DNA of 64,000 nt from Fimbriimonadaceae bacterium. GTDB lineage: Bacteria; Armatimonadota; Fimbriimonadia; Fimbriimonadales; Fimbriimonadaceae. The first letter of the stretch is position 1. Each line of letters opens with the position of its first letter. The notes beneath the pieces were generated by a model, which had not been told where the DNA came from, did not search any database, and saw only the letters and a list, made by a program, of their open reading frames with translations. The DNA lies in contig JAMLGR010000012.1 in NCBI GenBank assembly GCA_023957775.1, positions 62,001-126,000 on the forward strand, given 5' to 3'. Shown here piece by piece: positions 58,994-64,000 of the stretch. Position numbers and translations under genes: made by a program.

Positions 58994-59913
58994 AGATCCT
59001 GGCCCCGACCCCCGAGAACATCGCGCTGGCCGCCGCCGCTCTCCAGCGAGGCGAGCTGGTGGTGATCCCGACCGAGACCGTCTACGGGCTGGCCGCCGAC
59101 GCGACCAACCCCGACGCGATCCGACGCGTGTACGAGGCCAAGGGTCGGCCGAAGGAGAACCCTTTGATCGTGCACCTGGCCGCGCCGGACCAGCTCAACG
59201 AAGTGGGCAGCGAGGTGCCCGAGATCGCGCACCAGCTCGCGGAGCGCTTCTGGCCCGGCCCGCTCACCCTGGTCGTGCCCAAACACCCGGACCTGCCGCT
59301 GGACGTCACCGGTGGATTGGACACGGTGGCGGTGCGCATGCCGGACCACGGGGTCGCGCTCGCGCTGTTGGCGATGGCGAACCGTCCGGTCGCCGCGCCC
59401 AGCGCCAACCAGTACATGCACCTTTCGCCGACCAAAATAGAACATATCGACGAAGGGATCGCGAAGCATGCGAGTTTGGCGCTGAACGGGGGCCCTTGCT
59501 CGGTGGGCGTGGAGTCCACCGTGATCGACCTCACGTGCGACCCGCCTCGGCTGCTGCGTCCCGGAGGGGTTTCGCGAGGCGATCTCCAAGCGGCGTTGGG
59601 CGGACCCCTGAGCGCGGCGCCTCCCAACGGGCCCCGGCGCTCGCCAGGCATGGCCGAGCGCCACTACGCGCCCAACGCGGAGCTGCGGCTCGTGGATTTG
59701 TTGGACGACGAGGATGCGGGGCTCTGCTTCGCGGATCCCGCGGGGCCGCACCAGATCGAGATGCCGGAGGACCCCCAAGCCTACGCCGCCGCCCTCTACG
59801 GAGCGCTGCACGCCCTGGACGGCATGGCCGGCGTGATCTGCGTGGAGAGTCCCCCCGAAACGCCCGAGTGGGAAGCCGTCTGGGACCGCCTCCGCCGCGC
59901 CAGCGCCAAGTAG
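58990..59913 (+). CDS. L-threonylcarbamoyladenylate synthase, Sua5 type
   Basis: 307 residues. Makes threonylcarbamoyl-AMP from Thr, bicarbonate and ATP for tRNA t6A37. The YrdC domain has IPTETVYGLAADATNPDAIR, KGRPKENPLIVHLA and APSANQYMHLSPT. After residue 200 a linker (PNGPRRSPGMAERHYAPNAE) leads to the Sua5 C-terminal domain, so it is the long Sua5 form and not TsaC. Last gene of the operon; its stop directly abuts that of the convergent STAS-USP gene, with no terminator between them. Confidence 0.94.
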   Translation: MKILAPTPENIALAAAALQRGELVVIPTETVYGLAADATNPDAIRRVYEAKGRPKENPLIVHLAAPDQLNEVGSEVPEIAHQLAERFWPGPLTLVVPKHPDLPLDVTGGLDTVAVRMPDHGVALALLAMANRPVAAPSANQYMHLSPTKIEHIDEGIAKHASLALNGGPCSVGVESTVIDLTCDPPRLLRPGGVSRGDLQAALGGPLSAAPPNGPRRSPGMAERHYAPNAELRLVDLLDDEDAGLCFADPAGPHQIEMPEDPQAYAAALYGALHALDGMAGVICVESPPETPEWEAVWDRLRRASAK

Positions 59914-60699
59914 CTACTGGGCGCCGCGGACGAAGACGACGATGTCGGCGACCTTCTCCAGAACCGAACGGACGAGCTTCTGGTTCGCCTCCATCTTCAC
60001 CGGATCCGGCGAGAGCGGCACGACCACGTGCGACGTGTTGATCTCGTTCGCGACCTCCTGGACCGCCGAGGCGAGATCGCGGCCGCGCTCCAGCCTTGCG
60101 GTGGCGTTGATGTTCCGCTCCGCCAGGTAGGCCTTGCCGTGGTCGATGGCCTTCGCGGCCAGCTCCTCATCCTCCGGCATCGGCGCCTGCAGGGGAAGGT
60201 CCCGAGGCATCAGCACGACGTAGACGAGCACGATGCGTGCGAGCAGCGTGTCCGCGATCTTCGAACCGAGGTGCAGGGCCGCGCGGTCGTTGTCGTCGCC
60301 GAAGAGGCACACCAGCACCTGCTCGTCCGTGGAAGGGGGCGCCTGCTTCTTCTTCTTGGGCTCCTCGACGAGCAGGTCGAGCGAGCGCCGCGCCTCTTCC
60401 ACGGAGGCGGCGATGGGGAGTTGGGAGCGCACTTCGGGGACGGTCTTCAGCACCTCGAGGATCGGCGCGGGCACCGCGGCGACGATGATGCGCGCGTCGT
60501 GCTCCTTGATGAAGTCCATCGCGTCGTGGAACGTCTCGGCGCCCTCGGGGGTGGCTTCGGTCAGGCCCGAGCAGTCGATGATCACGCCGGTGGGATGCCG
60601 CTTCAAGGTGAGCGAGATGGCGGTGTGGATCGTGTCCCAGAAGTTCGAGCGCAAGGCTCCGGACAGGACGATCACGTCTTCATACGATTCGACGATCAT
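59914..60699 (-). CDS. STAS-like domain fused to a universal-stress-protein domain
   Basis: 261 residues from the ATG at 60699, overlapping the transporter stop (ATGA). Residues 1-100 resemble a STAS domain (DVIVLSGALRSNFWDTIHTA, GVIIDCSGLTEATPEGAETF). Residues 125-261 are USP-like (VLVCLFGDDNDRAALHLGSK, SHVVVPLSPDPVKMEANQKL), but the Gly-rich ATP loop of classic UspA proteins is not evident. A Lys-rich linker joins the two. Coupling with a KimA-like potassium importer suggests it regulates that transporter, which is an inference from context. Confidence 0.7.
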   Translation of the reverse strand: MIVESYEDVIVLSGALRSNFWDTIHTAISLTLKRHPTGVIIDCSGLTEATPEGAETFHDAMDFIKEHDARIIVAAVPAPILEVLKTVPEVRSQLPIAASVEEARRSLDLLVEEPKKKKQAPPSTDEQVLVCLFGDDNDRAALHLGSKIADTLLARIVLVYVVLMPRDLPLQAPMPEDEELAAKAIDHGKAYLAERNINATARLERGRDLASAVQEVANEINTSHVVVPLSPDPVKMEANQKLVRSVLEKVADIVVFVRGAQ

Positions 60700-62549
60700 T
60701 TCAGGAAGTACCTCACGTTGGTGATCACGACGTTCTTGCGGCTGCGCAGGGCCATCTTGAGCCCCACCGCCGCGTTGTTGTGCAGCAGGCCCTGCCACCA
60801 CCGCTTGGGCACGGCCTGGGGCACGATGACTGTGATGATGTGGTCGGGCTCCTCTGCGAGATACTGGTCGATGTAGTCCGTGATGGGTTCGATCAGCGAT
60901 CGGTAGGGCGATTCGAGGATCACGAGCGGAATGTCCGCCCCGAACCGGTTCCAATCGCTCTTCACTTGATCGACGGTCGCGGGGTCCAGGGTCACGTGGA
61001 TCGCGCGGCAGTCCTCGGCCATCGATTTCGCGTACGCGATGGCCTGCAGGATGCCCCGGTGCAGGCGTGGGGCGAGGAGGAGGACGGTGGTTTTGACCGG
61101 CACGAGGGCGTCGCGGGGGCGGAGCGAAAGCTGGTTCGCCAGGTACAGGTAGTGCCTTCGGATGCCCCAGAACACGACCATCATCACTGACAGCGCGATG
61201 AGCAGGATGTACGCGCCTTCGGCGAAGCGCGTGACCAGCAGGATCAGCGTCACGAGGCCCGTGGTGAGGGCGCCGAATGCGCTCACGTACGTCTTCCACG
61301 TGACCTGCTTGGCGCGCACCCACTTGGCGACCATGCCGGACTGGCTGAGCGTGAACGAGAGGAAGACGCCCGCGGCGTAGAGCGGGATGAGCGAGTGCGT
61401 GTTCGCGTTGAAGAGCAGAATCAGCGCGACGGAGAGCACGGCCAGCACGATGATGCCGTTCTGGTAGACGAGCTTGTCGCCGACCGAGGTGAGCTGGCGG
61501 GGAAGGTATCCGTCGCGCGCGATGAACTGAGAGAGGCGCGGGAAGTCGGCGAACCCGGTGTTCGCCGCGAGGAACAGGATCATGGCCGTGACTGTAAGGA
61601 TCGCAAAGGAGCCCGGCCCCTCCCCCCACACGGCGAACGCGATCTGCGCCACGACGGTTCGGTAGCCCTCCTCGTGGAAGTCCATGGGGGTGATGCCGAA
61701 GTGCTGGGCGCTCCAACTGATGCCGAGCACCAGGGACGTGAGCAGCGCGGCCATCAGCAGCAGCGTGCGGGAGGCGTTCTTGGCCTCCGGGGGGCGGAAC
61801 GCCTGAACCCCGTCTGCGATCGCCTCGGTGCCGGTCAGCGCGGTGCACCCGGCGGCGAAGGCCCGGATGAGCAGGTAAGCGCCGAGGGCCAGGCTGGGCT
61901 CGTGGCCGAGGGGCAGGGTATGCGGCTGGGGCGGATGCCCTCCGGCGGTGCCCTTGTAGAAGCCCCAACCCACGAGGGCGAGCACGAGCACGACGAACGA
62001 GTAGGTCGGCACCGCGAAGATGATCCCGCTCTCCTTCGCCCCGCGCAGGTTCAGGATCATGAGCACGAGCACCGCGAAGCTGGCCATCGCCGCCCCGAAG
62101 GGCTGCAGCTCGGGGGCCATCGAAACGATGGCGGCCGCGCCGGCCGAGACGGACACCGCGACCGTGAGGACGTAGCCGATCAGGAGCGCCGCGCCCGCGA
62201 CGAGCCCGAACCAGGGACCGAGGTTTTCGGACGAGACGCGGTACGAGCCGCCGCCCTGCGGGTAGGCCTGGATCGTCTGGATGTAGCTGAACACCACGAT
62301 CCACAGCAACGCGATGAGGGCCAGCGAAATGGGGACGAGGTAGAGCAGCGACTCGGGCCGAAGCTGGGTTGCCGAAGCGGCCAACACCAGCACGAGGAGG
62401 ATCTCCTCGCTGGCGTACGCGACCGAAGAGAGCGCGTCGGAAGCGAAGACGGGAAGGCCGAAGATGATCGGGAGCCGTTCGTGGTGCGCATGCTTCGTCG
62501 CGATCGGCTTGCCCACCAGCAGCCGCTTCAAAGTGCTCCACATACTCAT
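60696..62549 (-). CDS. KimA-like APC-superfamily transporter (probable potassium importer)
   Basis: 617 residues, close to B. subtilis KimA (about 607). Twelve or so helices follow LPIIFGLPVFASDALSSVAYAS, and QAYPQGGGSYRVSSENLG and GAKESGIIFAVPTYSFVVLV are typical of the KimA/YdaO branch. The last 190 residues are a soluble cytosolic domain (KTTVLLLAPRLHRGILQAIAY, EEPDHIITVIVPQAVPKRWW). Characterised KimA is a proton-coupled potassium importer inhibited by c-di-AMP. No ydaO-type riboswitch was identified upstream. Encoded 32 bp after nagA and coupled to a STAS-USP protein. Confidence 0.85.
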   Translation of the reverse strand: MSMWSTLKRLLVGKPIATKHAHHERLPIIFGLPVFASDALSSVAYASEEILLVLVLAASATQLRPESLLYLVPISLALIALLWIVVFSYIQTIQAYPQGGGSYRVSSENLGPWFGLVAGAALLIGYVLTVAVSVSAGAAAIVSMAPELQPFGAAMASFAVLVLMILNLRGAKESGIIFAVPTYSFVVLVLALVGWGFYKGTAGGHPPQPHTLPLGHEPSLALGAYLLIRAFAAGCTALTGTEAIADGVQAFRPPEAKNASRTLLLMAALLTSLVLGISWSAQHFGITPMDFHEEGYRTVVAQIAFAVWGEGPGSFAILTVTAMILFLAANTGFADFPRLSQFIARDGYLPRQLTSVGDKLVYQNGIIVLAVLSVALILLFNANTHSLIPLYAAGVFLSFTLSQSGMVAKWVRAKQVTWKTYVSAFGALTTGLVTLILLVTRFAEGAYILLIALSVMMVVFWGIRRHYLYLANQLSLRPRDALVPVKTTVLLLAPRLHRGILQAIAYAKSMAEDCRAIHVTLDPATVDQVKSDWNRFGADIPLVILESPYRSLIEPITDYIDQYLAEEPDHIITVIVPQAVPKRWWQGLLHNNAAVGLKMALRSRKNVVITNVRYFLK

Positions 62550-62581
62550 CGACGGGTGTTAGTTTGGCACGACGGGAGACC

Positions 62582-63637
62582 CTAGACGCGTTCTCTGATG
62601 CGCCGATCGAGGATCTCGTAGTCGAGGCTCATTTCGATATAGGCGCGGGCTCGGCCTTTCCACCCCAACAACTTGCGGGGGTTGAGGCAGCAGAGCCGAA
62701 CCGCGGTTTCGGTGCCGAAATCGTCCGCGATGTTTCGGAACGCGTCGAGCAAGGTGATCGCGCTGCCGGCCAAGGCCCCGGAATCGGCGAGGCGGACCTC
62801 GCCACGGGTGGTCTCGCACCGGTGTCCCCACATCTCGATGTACTGGCCGGGCGGCATGCCGCTGGCCATCGTGCTGTCGCTCACGGCCACGACGTTGTCC
62901 TCGGGCTTGACGCTGAGGAGCAGCGCGGCGGCCTCCTTGGAAACGTGGCTGCGGTCGTAGATGAGTTCGGACATCAGGTCGCGGTTGGCGAGCGCGTAGC
63001 CGACGGCGCCCGCCTCGCGGTGGTGGAATCCGCGCATCGCGTTGAACGTATGGGTCGTGTGCGTCGCGCCGAACTCGTAGCCGTGCCGCGCTTCGTCGTA
63101 GGTGGCGTTGGTGTGCCCCATGCCCACGCGTACGTCGCGGGAGGTCAGGCGCCGGATGAGGTCGAGGGCGTTCGGGCGCTCCGGAGCGAGGGTGACGACC
63201 TTCAGCTTCGGATGATCGAGAATGGCGTCCCACTCGCCAGGCGCAACGGGGGGATCGATGATCGCCTCCGGCGGCTGCGCTCCGGGGAAGTCTGGGCTCA
63301 GGAACGGGCCCTCGAGGTGGAATCCGCCGATCAGCGGATCGTCGGGGAGCTGGTCGATCGCCCTTTGGACATCCGACGCCGGGGCGGTGACCGTGGTCGG
63401 CAGAAACGCCTCGTAGCCGCACCCTTCGAGGCGTCGGCAAAGGGTGAGCAGGTCGGCCTGCGTCGCGCTCATGAAGTCGATGCCGAAGGCGCCGTGGATG
63501 TGGATGTCGACGAATCCGGGAACGAGCAGCAGCTCCGGCGGGCGGCTGACCCGTTCGAACGAAGGCACACTGGTGCTCCAGTCCACCTCGTAGGTCCCAA
63601 AGCCGCTCGGCCCGAGAAAGTCCGCAATATATTTCAT
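62582..63637 (-). CDS. nagA: N-acetylglucosamine-6-phosphate deacetylase
   Basis: 351 residues. Amidohydrolase-fold enzyme removing acetate from GlcNAc-6-phosphate during amino-sugar recycling. The metal and catalytic residues are visible: DIHIHGAFGIDF, GGFHLEGPFLSPDF (Glu), VGMGHTNATYDEA (His), TTHTFNAMRGFHHRE (His) and VAVSDSTMASGM (catalytic Asp). The ATG overlaps the dprA stop (ATGA). Placement between dprA and a potassium transporter is not a typical nag operon; no nagB or PTS gene is nearby. Confidence 0.92.
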   Translation of the reverse strand: MKYIADFLGPSGFGTYEVDWSTSVPSFERVSRPPELLLVPGFVDIHIHGAFGIDFMSATQADLLTLCRRLEGCGYEAFLPTTVTAPASDVQRAIDQLPDDPLIGGFHLEGPFLSPDFPGAQPPEAIIDPPVAPGEWDAILDHPKLKVVTLAPERPNALDLIRRLTSRDVRVGMGHTNATYDEARHGYEFGATHTTHTFNAMRGFHHREAGAVGYALANRDLMSELIYDRSHVSKEAAALLLSVKPEDNVVAVSDSTMASGMPPGQYIEMWGHRCETTRGEVRLADSGALAGSAITLLDAFRNIADDFGTETAVRLCCLNPRKLLGWKGRARAYIEMSLDYEILDRRIRERV

Positions 63638-64000
63638 GGTTTGCGCGCGTATCCCCCCTGCTCGCGCAGGACGTGGCCGGAGAGCTCCAGCATGGTGAGC
63701 TCCACCATGACTTCCGAGGCGTCCAGTCCCGACCGGTCCACCACATGTTCGGCGGATTGAGGGGTTGTTGCCAAGGTGTCGAGAATACGCTTCTGCACTT
63801 TGGTCAGCGTATCGGGAGACTTTTCTTGCGAAAAGGGTTCCAAGCCCAGGCTTTCCAGCACCTGGTCCGGGTGGTCGACGAGCGACGCGCCGTCGCGGAT
63901 CAAGGCGTGCGAACCGCGAAACTTGAGGTTCTCGATGTTGGCGGGGACGACGAACACGGGGCGGCCCAGGTCGTTGGACGCGTGCGCGGTGGAAAGGGCC
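63634..64000 (-). CDS. dprA: DNA-processing protein A, C-terminal part, cut by window edge
   Basis: About 122 codons of the C-terminal end. The visible Rossmann-like segment reads STAHASNDLGRPVFVVPAN and RGSHALIRDGASLVDHP, matching the end of the DprA/Smf core that loads RecA on incoming single strands in transformation. A C-terminal winged-helix domain follows (LTKVQKRILDTLATTPQSAE, SEVMVELTMLELSGHV). The N-terminal part is outside the window. It overlaps nagA by 4 nt. Confidence 0.88.
   Translation of the reverse strand, partial: ALSTAHASNDLGRPVFVVPANIENLKFRGSHALIRDGASLVDHPDQVLESLGLEPFSQEKSPDTLTKVQKRILDTLATTPQSAEHVVDRSGLDASEVMVELTMLELSGHVLREQGGYARKP

Noticed and set aside
62550-62581. ydaO-type (c-di-AMP) riboswitch upstream of the KimA-like gene
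   Set aside because: Only 32 bp separate it from nagA, too short for that riboswitch.

Overview
The window is GC-rich, gene-dense bacterial chromosome with no phage, plasmid, IS or CRISPR content. Two proteins look like outer-membrane beta-barrels ending in Phe, so the cell envelope is probably diderm. Four proteins begin with twin-arginine signals, and one carries a PEP-CTERM sorting tail. Many genes have a TANNNT box 5-7 nt before the start codon and no Shine-Dalgarno sequence. Together this resembles Armatimonadota (Fimbriimonadia-like), but that placement is an impression from gene content and cannot be proved from the window.

Layout. 1-2668: pntB (cut by the left edge) and pntA. 2934-5891: minus-strand operon of a SUMF1-type protein, a Gfo/Idh/MocA oxidoreductase and a sugar-isomerase-like TIM barrel, the last two Tat-exported. 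6001-11103: a secreted unknown, DinB, a large GH116-like glycosidase and a DUF3298-like secreted protein. 11201-18960: two complete ribose-type sugar ABC transporters facing away from each other, with an RbsD/FucU-like lipoprotein heading the rightward one. 19007-23451: minus-strand overlapping operon (two alpha/beta hydrolases, an unknown, a class II aldolase). 23485-26857: a beta-lactamase-fold hydrolase and a transglutaminase fused to a porin barrel. 26982-30128: UroD-family protein, Tat-exported PLP enzyme and PqqB-like hydrolase, followed by a convergent CocE-type hydrolase. 32521-36393: uvrB, hsp20, a CPA1 antiporter. 36430-39121: two genes with in-frame TGA codons, read here as selenoprotein genes. 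39160-44361: a secreted small protein, a zincin metalloprotease and a repeat protein. 44449-48855: uvrC, a coiled-coil protein, coaD, icd. 48863-54939: a secreted unknown, a PEP-CTERM protein, tRNA-Ala(UGC), an S10 carboxypeptidase, a porin behind a Pho-box-like repeat and a sialidase-like protein. 54949-59913: overlapping operon hisN-like, ruvX, mltG, yqeG::gtrA, aroE, sua5. 59914-64000: minus-strand operon dprA (cut), nagA, KimA-like transporter and a STAS-USP protein.

The strongest unusual signals are as follows. Two genes only 0.96 kb apart have an in-frame UGA, one of them exactly at the first cysteine position of a thioredoxin UGWC motif. Each UGA is followed, at bacterial SECIS spacing, by a hairpin with G in the apical loop. 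Intergenic arrays of 7-bp units (mostly ACGAYMA and its complement) form hairpins next to uvrB, uvrC, coaD/icd and elsewhere, and related arrays supply the last codons of two genes. Four TTAAC-type repeats at an exact 11-bp period lie upstream of a phosphate-porin-like gene. At least eleven transcription units look leaderless.

Most genes are stacked with 4-nt ATGA/GTGA overlaps, which implies translational coupling inside the operons.
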